A stretch of 64,000 nucleotides of DNA, taken from Catonia carolina (lineage: Eukaryota; Arthropoda; Insecta; Hemiptera; Achilidae). Shown here piece by piece: positions 11,168-22,449 of this stretch. Numbering within the stretch: the first letter of the stretch is position 1; each line of letters opens with the position of its first letter. Where the stretch lies: contig JAQMRL010000006.1 of assembly GCA_035578175.1 (NCBI GenBank), positions 65,270,001-65,334,000 of the forward strand, read 5' to 3'. The position numbers were made by a program, and so were the translations under genes. The notes beneath the pieces were generated by a model. That model saw nothing but the letters and a program-made list of their open reading frames with translations. It did not search any database and had not been told where the DNA came from.

Positions 11168-11872
11168 GGGGGTAGTCAACTCAAAAAGATGACTTTTTTT
11201 AAATTTCGATTGTTTTTTGCATTTATTTGAAGTTTAAAATTTTCTAAATTACAATATTTGTTTACTTTGTTTGCACGTTGACAAAAAGTTATAAAAACAT
11301 CTGTTTAAAGCAAGGTTTTGGCAAGGCGAATGAAATTGTTCCTTCAAGTTTAAATTTTCCGGGAATATGGTTCTTGCATGATTGTACATTCTTGGGAATT
11401 AAATATTTTGGTTTGTATTGGAGATATTTGGATGATGTTTTTTTTTTATAAATGTTTATAATTTCTTACTCTATTATGTGTGGAATGATTATTACAAAAA
11501 CCTTAATAGGGATTTAGTTAAAAAATAATTTGTGAGTTCATAAAATAAATGTTTTTAAAAATATGTTGTTTTCTTCAATAAATTTCTTGTAAGGAAAAAA
11601 TGTATACAAGCGCATACAACAGATAATAAACAGCAATTTTCTGTATTTTGTAGCATAAAAATCATGTTGATATCTTTCTTGGTTCCTGAGATACTTGATT
11701 TCCCGTAAAAGCCCGCTTTTACAACCTCACCCATATATTAGGGGCAGTAATTAATTTTTTGGCTTGGTTCAAATGGTAGATCATTACTAGTAAATTGCTC
11801 TTTCATTTAAAATAAATAATGATAAATTATAACCAAAAGTTTTGATTTTCATTTTCTGGGTTGACTACTCCC
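11168..11872. mobile_element. TTAA-flanked MITE, piggyBac-like, inside a SINE
   Basis: Ends are GGGGGTAGTCAACTCAAAA and, inverted, TTCTGGGTTGACTACTCCC, flanked on both sides by TTAA (11164-11167 and 11873-11876). The SINE sequence GACGTTAA before it and the A-rich tail after it show the host was the 3' end of the SINE. TTAA duplication is the signature of piggyBac-superfamily elements, but the tips start with G-runs rather than the usual CCC, so the assignment is tentative. 705 bp, no coding capacity. Confidence 0.7.
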
Positions 11873-11897
11873 TTAAATGAACAAAAAAAAAACTGAG
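11873..11897 (+). repeat. Displaced A-rich tail of the SINE at 10998
   Basis: TTAAATGAACAAAAAAAAAA completes the GACGTTAA-A(n) end seen in the other tail-type-2 copy (37029-37213, minus). Confidence 0.6.
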
Positions 11898-12387
11898 TGA
11901 CACCGGAATTACAAACAACGAACGTTCAAGTAATACAACTAATACATAGAACATGCTGGTACAGTAGGCTTGTCGACTCGCTGCAATCTCTTTAATATTA
12001 TGGGATAAGTGGGGAAAGCTAGGCGTGCATATTTGCCGTTGACTATTTGTTGTCATGGCAAACTGCTCGCGCTGGAAGAGAAGCAGCGATCATCTGTCTA
12101 ACTCTTCACTTGGGCATTTATTACGTATATTAAGGCCATAACAAGAGCTATTTAAAATATTAGAAAGCGCTCTAAGCAGATACAATAATTTTATGTATTT
12201 TTTGCATGACACTTCTTCATTTATTGTAAAACAAAAAAAAATTATAACAGAAATTATAATTATTTTGTGAGAAAAATAAATCTCTGTACTAAAATCTCTG
12301 TATAAATCTGTATCTGTGTATAAATCTCTACAGTGCGTAGGTGAAGAGGCTCTTCACCTATTTCATCTGCATAGCCCCTGTATGTAA
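11898..12387. other. No recognised feature; small perfect hairpin
   Basis: TAGGTGAAGAGGCTCTTCACCTA at about 12338-12360 (10-bp arms, 3-base loop) is the only structure seen. The sequence is otherwise AT-rich and non-coding. Confidence 0.4.
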
Positions 12388-12440
12388 ACAATACTTTCCT
12401 TCCCTATATTTCTTAAAAGACAAGAGAGAGTAAAAAATTT
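12388..12440 (-). repeat. Family C left-terminal fragment, head to head with C3
   Basis: AATACTTTCCTTCCCTATAT and GACAAGAGAGAGTAAAAA are the inverted left terminus of family C. It lies just before the same terminus of C3 in the opposite direction. Confidence 0.5.
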
Positions 12441-12449
12441 ATTATTATT

Positions 12450-13476
<1,027 letters not shown>

Positions 13477-14054
13477 AGTTTGTAAATAATAAAGATGGGT
13501 AAAGTGAAATCTGCATGTAGAGCTTAATTTTTAAACACGGTTGACTGGAATTTGGGTGCTGAGATCAAAATGGGCAGAAAACCCCATAATTTTAGAACAT
13601 ATAGATATAGATTCTACATAATTTATTATCATGACGTGAAAAATAAAAAAGTTAAATAACATTTCAGTAGCTTATTGTACAAAGGTGAATAAATATAAAT
13701 TTGAACGTACCACAAAGAAAAACCGGTAAGGATTCTTCAAGATAAAATATTTAAACAGACGGTAACAGAAAACATTTAAGTCATTAGGGTGTATCATGTT
13801 CCACAATGTTAAGTCTTTTGGAAGTAACATGACTTTAATTTATTTTTTACCGACCCAGCTACGAGGAAATACGTTGGTGTAATCTAAAGATGCACGTACT
13901 GTACAATTCAACTTTTCTGTTACAAAGACTTAAAAGGAATTTTAATACCTTGATTCGTTAAAAACTTCCTGTGATACTTCTTTTTGATCTGAACGTGCAT
14001 TGTTGTATACACAGTTCAAAGAATTAAGACAAAAAATTAAAAATTTTAGCGAGA
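13477..14054. other. No recognised feature
   Basis: AT-rich. No repeat or coding signal identified by eye. Confidence 0.4.
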
Positions 14055-14240
14055 TCTTTTTTCTTTTTGTTTTACGTCCGACTGTTGTGCACGTTAAGGC
14101 TAATGTGCACAACAGTCTAATGTGCTAATAGTGACAAATGAAAACGAGTAATATAAAATTCCAGACCAGACTGGGAATTAAACCCGGGACTCCTGACACA
14201 AAAACCAGTTGCACTGACCACTGTACCAACAGACCAGCCG
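14055..14240 (-). repeat. tRNA-derived SINE, family A head type 2
   Basis: On the minus strand: CTGGTCTGTTGGTACAGTGG (A box), CCCGGGTTTAATTCCCAGTC (B box), then the ATTCGTTTTCATTTGTCAC body and an ACTGTTGTGC-ACGTCGG-ACGTAAAAC tail. The tail region contains a local 9-bp hairpin, GTTGTGCAC...GTGCACAAC. Confidence 0.7.
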
Positions 14241-14302
14241 TTAGGTTAATATAGGTGCAAAATCTCTCCCTGACTGAGTTATTACTAAACCTCTTGAATA
14301 GT

Positions 14303-14905
14303 AAAAAAATCTGGTGTGAAGCACACAACTGTCTCTTACCAATGAAAATAATTAACAATGTAACCTAACATTTAGTAATAAAACATTAGAAATAAACGAA
14401 AAAACTAACCCCCAATAAACATAACCTAATTTTAATCATAAGTGAAAGACGCAAAATGAAAATCGACCTCAGTTTGGCTTTAAAATACGGAAAACCACTC
14501 TTTCACGCTAAACTTGGCTCTTTAGAGAAAAATACCAAAATAAAAGTTGTAATCTTTTAATTTCCTATTAATTTAATTATATACTTTTGTCATAAAATGA
14601 ATACTAAGGCCGAAATCTAAAAAAAAATCGATTTTTCACACGTATCCGCGAGAAAAAAACCAGAAAATCGCTAATTACCGCTAAACTAAGCGTTATACAA
14701 AAAAATGTTTGAAATAAAAGTTGTATTATAAATTGTCTAAAAATTTATTATAGGCCTATACATTTTTGGGCTAAAATACATATTTAAGCCGTAATCTTAA
14801 AAAAAACAATTTTTTTTACGTGAAAAAAGCCTCACCAAGAATTTCAGCAAACATGGCGCCTAATACGTTTTCTGTCCCTATCTTGTAGGGCATAAAAAAT
14901 TTAGT
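14303..14905 (-). repeat. Family C copy C4, right half
   Basis: Minus-strand C right end (CTGGTGTGAAGCACACAACT, GTCTCTTACC) through the homopolymer-rich middle. The other half, with the CA tract and left terminus, is at 15775-16150. The 870 bases between are a palindrome and a duplicated block foreign to other C copies. Confidence 0.65.
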
Positions 14906-14919
14906 AAACCAGGCGACTT

Positions 14920-15385
14920 TAAAAAAAAAATAAAAAAAATTTACAAAAAAAAATTACAAAAAAATCACAGAAAAAAAATTATAAAAAAAATAAAACAAAA
15001 TAAAAAAAAAATTTTTAAGAAACGCTATTATTTAACAATAATTCAAATAAAAAATGAACTAAAAAGAAAAAATAAAAAAAATTACAAAAAAAATTACAGA
15101 CATTACTGTTACAAATAATAAAAGCGTGGCGCATTTTTTTTGTAAAATATTCGTTGTACGCGTATAAAAATGCGCCACGCTTTTATTATTTGTAACAGTA
15201 ATGTCTGTAATTTTTTTGTAATTTTTTTTATTTTTTCTTTTTAGTTCATTTTTTATTTGAATCATTGTTAAATAATAGCGTTTCTTAAAAATTTTTTTTT
15301 TATTTTGTTTAATTTTTTTTATAATTTTTTTTCTGTGATTTTTTTTATAATTTTTTTTTGTAAATTTTTTTTATTTTTTTCTTTT
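14920..15385. repeat. Large AT-rich palindrome inside C4
   Basis: Arms of about 210 bases are inverted around 15134-15170. The inner arm tips are GCGTGGCGCA and TGCGCCACGC. Further out, AGACATTACTGTTACAAATA pairs with TATTTGTAACAGTAATGTCT, and AAGAAACGCTATTATTTAAC pairs with its inverse with one or two changes. Arms are mostly A/T homopolymers. It could be a foldback element or a replication/assembly inversion product. Confidence 0.75.
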
Positions 15386-15499
15386 TAGTTACTTTTTTTA
15401 AGTAATTGTTAAATTAAAGCGTTTTTTTAATTTTTTTTGAAAAAAAAATTTTCAAAAATTTTTTTTGAAATTTTTTTGTAATTTTTTTTACAAACACCT

Positions 15500-15768
15500 A
15501 TTGTCATCGAAGATAAACAAGTGTGCAAAGTTTGATTCATATTGATACGGTAGAAGTATTAAAATTTTAAGTTGCAAGATTTGATGGATCCAAGATTAAG
15601 TTATTTTGTAATAAAAAAGCGTTTAAAAAAATTTTTTTTATAAATTTTTTTTTATGACAGCGTATTGTCATCGAAGATAAACAAGTGTGCAAAGTTTGAT
15701 TCATATTGATACGGTAGAAGTATTAAAATTTTAAGTTGCAAGATTTTATGGATCCAAGAGTAAGTTAA
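15500..15768 (+). repeat. Direct duplication, 164-bp period
   Basis: TTGTCATCGAAGATAAACAA through CAAGATTTGATGGATCCAAG (about 105 bases) occurs at 15500 and again at 15664 with only a few changes. The spacer is T-rich. Unknown origin. Confidence 0.75.
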
Positions 15769-15774
15769 ATAAAA

Positions 15775-16150
15775 GCGTTTAAAAAATCGTAGGACCAGTT
15801 TTTGAGAAAATCGCAAAAAACTGAAAACTTACACGAATAAACTACTACTTTCGGTTGACCGATTTTGATGAAAATGTTCGTGTGGGTCCGGTAGTGGTAT
15901 ATAACTTAAGTTTCAAGTTTCAAGTACGTACGATGTTCCGTTCTTGAGATATTCTGTTCACACACACACGCACGCACGCACGCACACGCGCGCACACACA
16001 CACACACACACCAATCGCTAAAAACGTGTTTTTTGGGTTGAGGAGGTCTGAAAACGTGTAGATCCGGTGAAAACTCGATTTCTTAAAATTGACATAAAAA
16101 CAATACTTTCCTTCCTATATATTTATATAGGCAAGAGAAAGTAAAAATGT
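15775..16150 (-). repeat. Family C copy C4, left half with CA/CG tract
   Basis: Minus-strand C left half: TTTGATGAAAATGTTCGTGT, GTTCCGTTCTTGAGATATTC, a mixed (CA)n/(CGCA)n tract at 15960-16010, ACCAATCGCTAAAAACGTG, and the terminus CCTATATATTTATATAGGCA followed by AGAGAAAGT. Confidence 0.75.
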
Positions 16151-17124
16151 GTCAGTGGATTCAAGTTCTAGATTCTACTCGTAGTTCTGACTTACTAAAG
16201 TCACACCACAGTAAAACCTCACTTACCCGAAATATAGTGGGAGTACCCGATTTCGGATTCGAGAAATTTCGGATAACACACAGAAAAATAGTAAAAAGAA
16301 GAAGAAAAAGATGATGAAGTGTGTAATGTTTTGTGTTGAATTGTGAGTTTATTGAACAATAATAATGGATTGCGCTGAATGAAATGTTTTGAATAGGACT
16401 TCGCGGAAATCAAAACCTAATAGACACGTTTATTTTTACTTTGATTCCTCCTTAAGATAATATTTTTTTGCTTAAATGGTGTTATTTCTGAATGAGTAGT
16501 ATAAGTATCAGATAAGTTGTATCAGTACCAATCAGCACTCGTATCAAGTAATTGGTACCAGGAACAGGAAAATTATGTCTCAACCCAAGAATAACACACA
16601 CACACATCTATTTCAAATAGTCTATTTTTGGAAAAATTATTTCATATATTGTATCAACTTCAATACCTCTTTTCCAGAAACAGAAAAAAGTAAAAGGGAA
16701 TGATAAGAATCCATTTACGTTTTATGTAATAAAAGGGGAAAGTGGAATAAAATGGGGGAAAAGAAAATAAAAATAAAAGGAAAGAAAGGAAATGGTAACA
16801 TTATGTTTAATCTAACAACTCTCCATTTGCTAATTGGTTGGGTGGTTACTCGTAACCAAACGGTTACAATTTTCAAATAAAAATAACTGAAACAAAAGAA
16901 TTGTATCTATAGAATGGAGAAGAATGAATTGACTAAAAGGAAAATCGAGATAATATGTAATAAGAGACTAAAATAAATGTCTAATCTTTCTTTTAAACTC
17001 TAATACTTTCTTTTATTTTATTATAATACATCCTTCATAAAGATATAGTAAATACTTTATTAGAAAATATTTTTTAGTTGAAAAAATACTTGAATAAAAA
17101 ATATCCCTTTCATAAGACGACGCA
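16151..17124. other. No gene; possible pogo-like TIR
   Basis: CAGTAAAACCTCACTTACCC at 16210 has the form of a Tigger/pogo-type terminal repeat, but no partner was found nearby. 16680-16810 is purine-rich on the plus strand. Nothing coding. Confidence 0.35.
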
Positions 17125-17465
17125 TCTCATGGCTGGTGGCAATTTTAAAAAGGCTTGCCTTTGACTTACGGCAAAAACCATTAATGATCTCTGTATCTAC
17201 TCTTTAAGAGGAATCCTATGACACTATTTCTGTTTCCTCCGTCTTTGAATTCTTGACTTTTGGTTTTGACTTCCGTTCGAGACCCGAACTTCAAACCCAA
17301 TAACTTTTTGTGTAGATTACGAATCCGAAAACCGTTTGTAGCCATCGCTTGTAGTTTCTGGCTTTGATTTCTTTACTTCTGGTTTGGGCCACTTTCGGTC
17401 AAAACTAGACTTCAAACCCAATTCAGGCCCACTAATTTTTTTGTGTAGATTATGATTTAAGAAAA
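17125..17465 (+). repeat. Family G repeat, copy 1
   Basis: CATGGCTGGTGGCAATTTTA, AAAACCATTAATGATCTCTG, TTTGGGCCACTTTCGGTC and ACTTCAAACCCAATTCAGGC recur at 20500-21400 in a copy broken by a SINE and a LINE. Internally it repeats an ACTTCAAACCCAAT block. Class unknown. Confidence 0.6.
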
Positions 17466-17583
17466 AAACGTATTTTTTTCAAATACATTGTCACTGTTCA
17501 ATAACAGCTATTCCACGGGTTAACATAATATGTGGCAGGTTTGTTCTGTAATATTTATAGAAAACGATGATGCAATAAAATTT

Positions 17584-17645
17584 AACAAAAAGTCATTACT
17601 TTTTAAGGTGAAGACAGTTTTTTCTTAAAAAACAAAACTTTCACT
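17584..17645 (+). repeat. Family H 60-bp repeat, copy 1
   Basis: TTACTTTTTAAGGTGAAGAC AGTTTTTTCTTAAAAAA recurs at 18524-18583 almost unchanged, 940 bases downstream. Confidence 0.6.
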
Positions 17646-18523
17646 AAATTATACATTACCTCATTAAGCGTACGTTTTTCGAAATAATTTTATGGAACAA
17701 AAAACATGTGAAATACTTTGTTTTATAAAAATAAGTCATTTCCGAGAAGTTTCAGTTACTTAAAAAAATTAGGTAGGCTTACGTTTTCTAAAATGGTTTT
17801 ACAATCCGCATATTGCTTCCCTCTGTGGGCGGGCATCAAGTTATAGACACCCATTAGGTATTAAATAATAAATACAACTAAATATCAGCTTAATTTTTAA
17901 TCACCAATTTTCATCACGAAACATTTACTTCACAAGAGTCGTATTATCTATTGTTTTTTTATGGTTTAATTATTTCCAGACCTTGATCAGGAAGGAACCC
18001 CAAACCATCCCCTTTTCAGTGCAGCTCTGTCTAGAGTTTTGACCACTGGGCGAAGTAGACGGTAGTAAATTTTTTATTCCAGTAGAAATGCAGTGAAACG
18101 TGAAGTCATGAATTTTTTATTACAGTTGATAGGATCAGCTGATTTTCTATTAACATTGAACTTGAAGTAGATCTAACGTAAGGAGTGACAGATCGAGGGT
18201 GAGAGGTGAAGGTTAATGTACCATGTATAGGGGAAAGGAAAAATAAAGAAAACTACTCACAGTATGTTCCCTTAGAAACGAAACCCTCTAACCCAAGATA
18301 TAAAATGTAAGCAAAGATTTATTTACAATATTAGAATTAACTACTATTCTACTATGTATTGAAGGTAATATTACAATAGGTTACCTTTACTTGTAAATTT
18401 ATAGGCTATTACATTTCAAAATTTCATCAATAAACTTTTTACTTTCATGTTTATAAATTATTTTATATGTGTATTACTTCTACATTTTTTTCCTCGTATA
18501 GGACCAATCGTGTGAGGTGACTT

Positions 18524-18583
18524 AACAAAAAGACATTACTTTTTAAGGTGAAGACAGTTTTTTCTTAAAAAATAAAACTTAGA
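18524..18583 (+). repeat. Family H 60-bp repeat, copy 2
   Basis: Partner of 17584-17645. It is directly followed at 18607 by a family E copy. Confidence 0.6.
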
Positions 18584-18606
18584 AACTTTCATAATCATAA
18601 TAATAT

Positions 18607-18690
18607 GATCGTGTGAGGTGACTTTAGACGTTTCTGGAAGCTCTTTTTGCAGCCCACATTCTCAGCATTTGCTCACTGTAGGCTGTTATT
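18607..18690 (+). repeat. Family E short repeat, copy 2
   Basis: GAGGTGACTTTAGACGTTTC TGGAAG and CAGCCCACATTCTCAGCATT match 9755-9838. Confidence 0.6.
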
Positions 18691-18929
18691 CTTTTTTTGT
18701 CCATCTGGTGTTATGTTTTTGTTATTCATGGAAGCTCTTAAAGTCCATAATTAGTCGTCTATATTTAATTCGGTTCATTAAGTTTTCTCAGTTTAGGTCT
18801 ATTGTTTCATGTCTTAAAAATTTGTTTTATCAACCGGTTGTCATCCATTCAATACAGGTGTCTATAAAATTTTATTCTTCTTTTTCTAATTGCTTCCATT
18901 AATCGTTCATTTTCCTTGTACAGTTCTTC

Positions 18930-19105
18930 TCGATAGGTTACCTCCTAACCTATACTGTCCATCGGATCCACTTCCTGGTCATTCCCTGGAAAAGCTGTAG
19001 GGTGTTGCTGGTACATAGATATGAAAAATGACTTGCACAAGATAGAACAGCTTAGAGAACTGCATCAAACCAGTCAAGAGACTGATGACAAAAAAAGTTA
19101 AACTA
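18930..19105 (+). pseudogene. 3' end of an RTE/CR1-type reverse transcriptase, decayed
   Basis: The plus strand reads LAQDRTA.RTASNQS, the usual last residues of a large class of arthropod non-LTR RTs (K.LAQDR.AWR.A.NQS). The better-preserved sister copy is at 40396-40680. Stops and frame shifts are present and no upstream RT motif is visible. Confidence 0.45.
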
Positions 19106-19937
19106 TTCTCTAAATATGATTTTTAATCAAAGAAAAATTAAAATTGTAGAAAAACAAAACAAAATATGGCATATGTTGAAATGAACGTTTTTGATTATTT
19201 CAAAATCCTGAATGAACCCATAAAGTTTGACTAACTTATCTTGAAACACCCTGTATATGCAGTGTATAAAGTAGAAACTGGTAAATAATTTATCTAAATT
19301 TAGAAAATGCAACGTCACAGAGACAAGAGTTCATTTATTTTGTAGCAGATCACCTTGTTAAATTCATGAATAAATAAATAAATAAATATTTAAATAATTA
19401 AATGAACAGTGTGTCATATAGATTACAAAACATGTACATTATACACTGCAGTTTTTTACATGTATAAAACAAAAAGGCTGACTCCCCTTATTCTTTCTAT
19501 GTCAAATACAATATCAGTTCATTAGGTAACAGTGAGGGGTTGATGTAGGTGGTGCCATGACGTAGGGAATTAGGGGTTGGTGATGATAGAAGGACAGGGT
19601 AGTAGAATTGGCACCATGATGTAGCCAATGTTTGATGTCTTGTTTACTTAAAATCAGAACAAATTAAGCTCCCTACTAATGCTATATACACGTGCACGCG
19701 CAGATCATAGGATGTGGTTTTCTTAATTAATGTGTTTAAAAAATCTTTGTAGTAATTGTATAGATAATTCATTATACTGTAATTAAAAATATAAACAAAA
19801 TGGTTACAATATTTTAATAACAATAGTTAAACTAGGATTAGAATTTCATGAAGGGTATACTGTGCACAGGTCTTCGAAAATCAGCTGTTAAATATCTGAT
19901 TTTAGGCGACAAATTTACCATGGTGGGTGATACCATA
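19106..19937. other. No recognised feature
   Basis: AT-rich. AAACTAGGATTAGAATTTCA at 19830 recurs in changed form at about 21648, showing one more short dispersed repeat. Confidence 0.4.
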
Positions 19938-20318
19938 TGTAATGATGGAATTATCTGCACTCAATCTGCTAGTTTCATGGCTACGAAAAATAGTTCTGTT
20001 TCTTATCATATGGTCAGCCAATTATATGATTAAAGCATTTAAGATCAGAGGAGGTAGAAGTGTAAAATATACTAGTCAGAGTTATCTCTTCTGAGAGTAA
20101 TGAATTTTATTATACAACCAGAGTCTGGGGTGAAAGAAATGAAGGTGTCATTTGCAGACTGGAAAGTAGATGCTTTTCAGAGGGCCAGACATACTGATGA
20201 GCATACATTTTCCGTACAGTGAGGAAGGCAATTGTAAACCACCTCACTCCTCGTTTTACTTAGTAAAACCTCTAGAGTTTCAAACCAGCCTTTCGGCTGA
20301 TGAACTAAACAACACACA
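19938..20318 (+). repeat. Family B retroposon, copy B4
   Basis: Opposite orientation to B1: ACTCAATCTGCTAGTTTCAT, GGTCAGCCAATTATATGATT, TTTTACTTAGTAAAACCTCT, TTTCGGCTGATGAACTAAAC and an AACACACA tail. Moderately diverged. Confidence 0.75.
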
Positions 20319-20436
20319 CAATGATGGAAAAGTAAATTTAAATAATTTTTTTCCTTTTAGTTTATTTAAAGTTGCAAAAACAGCTCAGTTATTAGCAACT
20401 ATGGTGGGTTTTAATTTTTGTAAATTTCTAGACTCT

Positions 20437-20480
20437 AGCTGTGAATCAAACCCGAGACCTCCGAATTGTAGGTTAGCACC
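20437..20480 (-). repeat. tRNA-like SINE head fragment
   Basis: On the minus strand GGTGCTAACCTACAATTCGG and GGTCTCGGGTTTGATTCACA look like the anticodon arm to T arm of a tRNA-derived head. No complete cloverleaf or body follows, so it is a weak relic. Confidence 0.35.
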
Positions 20481-20545
20481 CTAAAATATAAAATTAAAAA
20501 TAATATGAAAAATTCCTTTCATGAGCTGGTCTCATGGCTGGTGGC

Positions 20546-20640
20546 AATTTTTTTTTTTTTTTTTTTGGTTTAACGTCCGACTCTTCTGCAATTACTGCTA
20601 ATGCAGACGGTGAAGGATTTTTTTTGTAACGTATGAAAAT
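20546..20640 (-). repeat. Truncated tRNA-SINE tail (family A)
   Basis: Minus strand: TTCATACGTTACAAAAAAAA, CCTTCACCGTCTGCATTAGC, AGTAATTGCAGAAGAGTCGG, ACGTTAAACC and poly-A. The tRNA head is missing. Confidence 0.7.
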
Positions 20641-20832
20641 TTTTAAAAAGGCTTACTATTGAACTATAGGAAAAACCATTAGTGATTTCTGTATTTACTC
20701 CTTAAAAGGAATCGAATGACTCTATTTTTTTCCAAATTCTAACTTTGATTTCTTTGACTTCTGGTTTTGGGCCACTTCTGGTTGAAACCAGAACTTCAAA
20801 CCCAATTTAGGTCCCCTAACTTTTGTGTATGT

Positions 20833-21343
20833 TTTTTTAAGGCGAAAAACCGAAGCGGTTATTGACACCTGTTATTCCACATAGGGTGTAAAGGGCTCAA
20901 GTTTGAAATTTTATAAAAATGTTATATAAAAGACTTATAGGATAAACATACAAACAAACTTAAATCTAATATCATAGTCGGAATAAATAACACATACTAC
21001 AATTTATTTACATGAAATGGTAATATCACAGGCCTAAAGGATAAACAAAAGGCTGTAAAGTGGCCATGAAAAATAACAAAACATACACAAATACTAATAA
21101 ACTTAAAACTAATATTTCTATTACTATTTGATTAAATAAACACTCTATTCAACCCAAGACTGCCAGACACTGTTATATACATTGATGAATCTTAGAAATC
21201 TTAAAGTTGCATCTAAAATAGGGCTTTCGTCGTCAAATACATCCCGTAACTCGAAGAGTAATTTAAATCGCCGACACAGAGCTGCGTAACAGATGCAATC
21301 TACCAAAACGTGTTTAATTGTCAAAGGACAATCGTATCTGTGT
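20833..21343 (-). mobile_element. RNase H LINE 3' end (copy L3)
   Basis: Poly-T then AAGGCGAAAAACCGAAGCGG, the shared 3' UTR. The coding end at 21145-21366 carries CPLTIKHVLVDCICYAALCR and DDESPILDATLRFLR, clearly homologous to the C-terminus of L1. 5'-truncated and inserted into a family G repeat. Confidence 0.75.
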
Positions 21344-21454
21344 GCCTGAAAACCGTTTGTTGCCACCTTTTATAGTTTCTGACATCTGGGTGTGATGAAT
21401 GGATGGGTAAAGGAAAACGATAATGACAAATTTTAAAAATTGCTGCCAAAAATT

Positions 21455-21620
21455 GTTTTTTATAACCAACTATTTTTCACATTAATACTAATGTGAATGA
21501 TGAAGAATGGTAGATGAAAATGAGAAATTAAAAACTGCCAGTCGACCAAGAATTGAACCCAGGGCTCCTGGCAAAGAAACCAGATATTCTGATCACTACA
21601 CCATAAGGCCTGCCTACACA
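21455..21620 (-). repeat. tRNA-derived SINE, head type 2, diverged
   Basis: Minus strand: GCAGGCCTTATGGTGTAGTG (A box), GGAGCCCTGGGTTCAATTCT (B box), then TGGCAGTTTTTAATTTCTCA and a body with ATCATTCACATTAG. Related to 14055 and 59073. Confidence 0.65.
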
Positions 21621-22042
21621 GGATCATTTCAATAAGATAGCTAAACTAGGATTAAAACTTTATGAAGGGGATACTATTCCCTTCTCCACCCTTTCCCTAA
21701 ACTAAAAGGGTATCACCCTACTCTTTTGCCCACACCAATATTATTAACAAATCCTTAATACTTTAATTAATTTAAACAACCCACAGAATTACTGATTGAT
21801 TTATTTTGCGTCATCACTGCAATTACTTGATGTACATACTAGTTAATTATTAATTTATTTGTTTCTAGTAAGCCTAGATGATGAAGTGCATCAATTGCAT
21901 GCTTTTGAAATATGAATTAATTTATCTTTTTGTAAGCAGCAATTGAATAGTTTTAATTAACTTACTACATTAGAACCTTTCTAATTTGTCACTAATATAA
22001 TTCATTATTAATCAATGGAACAAGGAGAATATATATATATAT
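21621..22042. other. No recognised feature
   Basis: AT-rich. Contains the diverged partner of the short repeat at 19830. Confidence 0.35.
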
Positions 22043-22099
22043 TTTAGATAATATTAAACCACCAGTAAACACACAAATTAGCAAGAATGATCTTACCGT

Positions 22100-22149
22100 T
22101 AAGTTAATAAGGCCTTTTCAGATCCCTGGATCCATCATCAGCCAACTCA
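22100..22149 (-). ncRNA. Hammerhead-ribozyme-like motif, left arm of P1
   Basis: Reverse complement of the right-arm motif, with CUGAUGA at 22141-22135. The stem and core sequence is unchanged from the plus-strand motif at 22273-22322. Confidence 0.55.
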
Positions 22150-22272
22150 CAAACACTATAAAATTCTTTCACTGGCAATGCATTGCCGTGTCAATTCAAG
22201 TCATGACCCAGTAGGTCATGACTTGAATTGACAAGGCAATGCGTTGCCAGTGAAAGAATTTTATAGTGTTTG

Positions 22273-22322
22273 TGAGTTGGCTGATGATGGATCCAGGGAT
22301 CTGAAAAGGCCTTATTAACTTA
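22273..22322 (+). ncRNA. Hammerhead-ribozyme-like motif, right arm of P1
   Basis: Type I layout. Stem I strand UGAGUUGG (22273-22280), core CUGAUGA (22281-22287), one unpaired U, stem II GGAUC/GAUCU (22289-22293 with 22298-22302), GAA (22303-22305), and stem III AA/UU closed by GGCC. The predicted cleavage site is after A22314 (UUA triplet). UUAACUUA (22315-22322) then pairs with all eight stem I bases, three as G-U. The extra U and the two-pair stem III are weak points; activity is untested. Confidence 0.55.
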
Positions 22323-22413
22323 ACGGTAAGATCAGTCTTGCTAATTTGTGTGTTTACTGGTGGTTTAATATTATCTAAAGTAAATTCAGCACACAGTACA
22401 ACATGTTTAAAAA

Positions 22414-22416
<3 letters not shown>

Positions 22417-22446
<30 letters not shown>
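22417..22446. repeat. (TA)n microsatellite
   Basis: About 15 TA units just right of foldback P1. Confidence 0.9.

Positions 22447-22449
<3 letters not shown>

Larger units (their letters stand above)
20500..21400 (+). repeat. Family G repeat, copy 2, split by a SINE and a LINE
   Basis: G sequence occurs at 20500-20545, 20641-20832 and 21344-21400, interrupted by a SINE tail (20546-20640) and a LINE end (20833-21343). The broken ends rejoin to give the same order as copy 1 at 17125-17465, for example GTGTATG on one side and GAAAACCGTTTGTTGCC on the other. Confidence 0.6.
22043..22379. mobile_element. Foldback element with twin hammerhead-like motifs (P1)
   Basis: Two 166-base arms (22043-22208 and 22214-22379) are inverted copies around a 5-base loop, with only a few mismatches. 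Each arm contains the same hammerhead-like core, on the plus strand in the right arm and on the minus strand in the left arm. No coding sequence. Penelope-like elements and retrozymes are known to carry hammerhead ribozymes in their terminal repeats, so this may be a terminal-repeat pair stripped of its body; that is inference. Confidence 0.8.
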
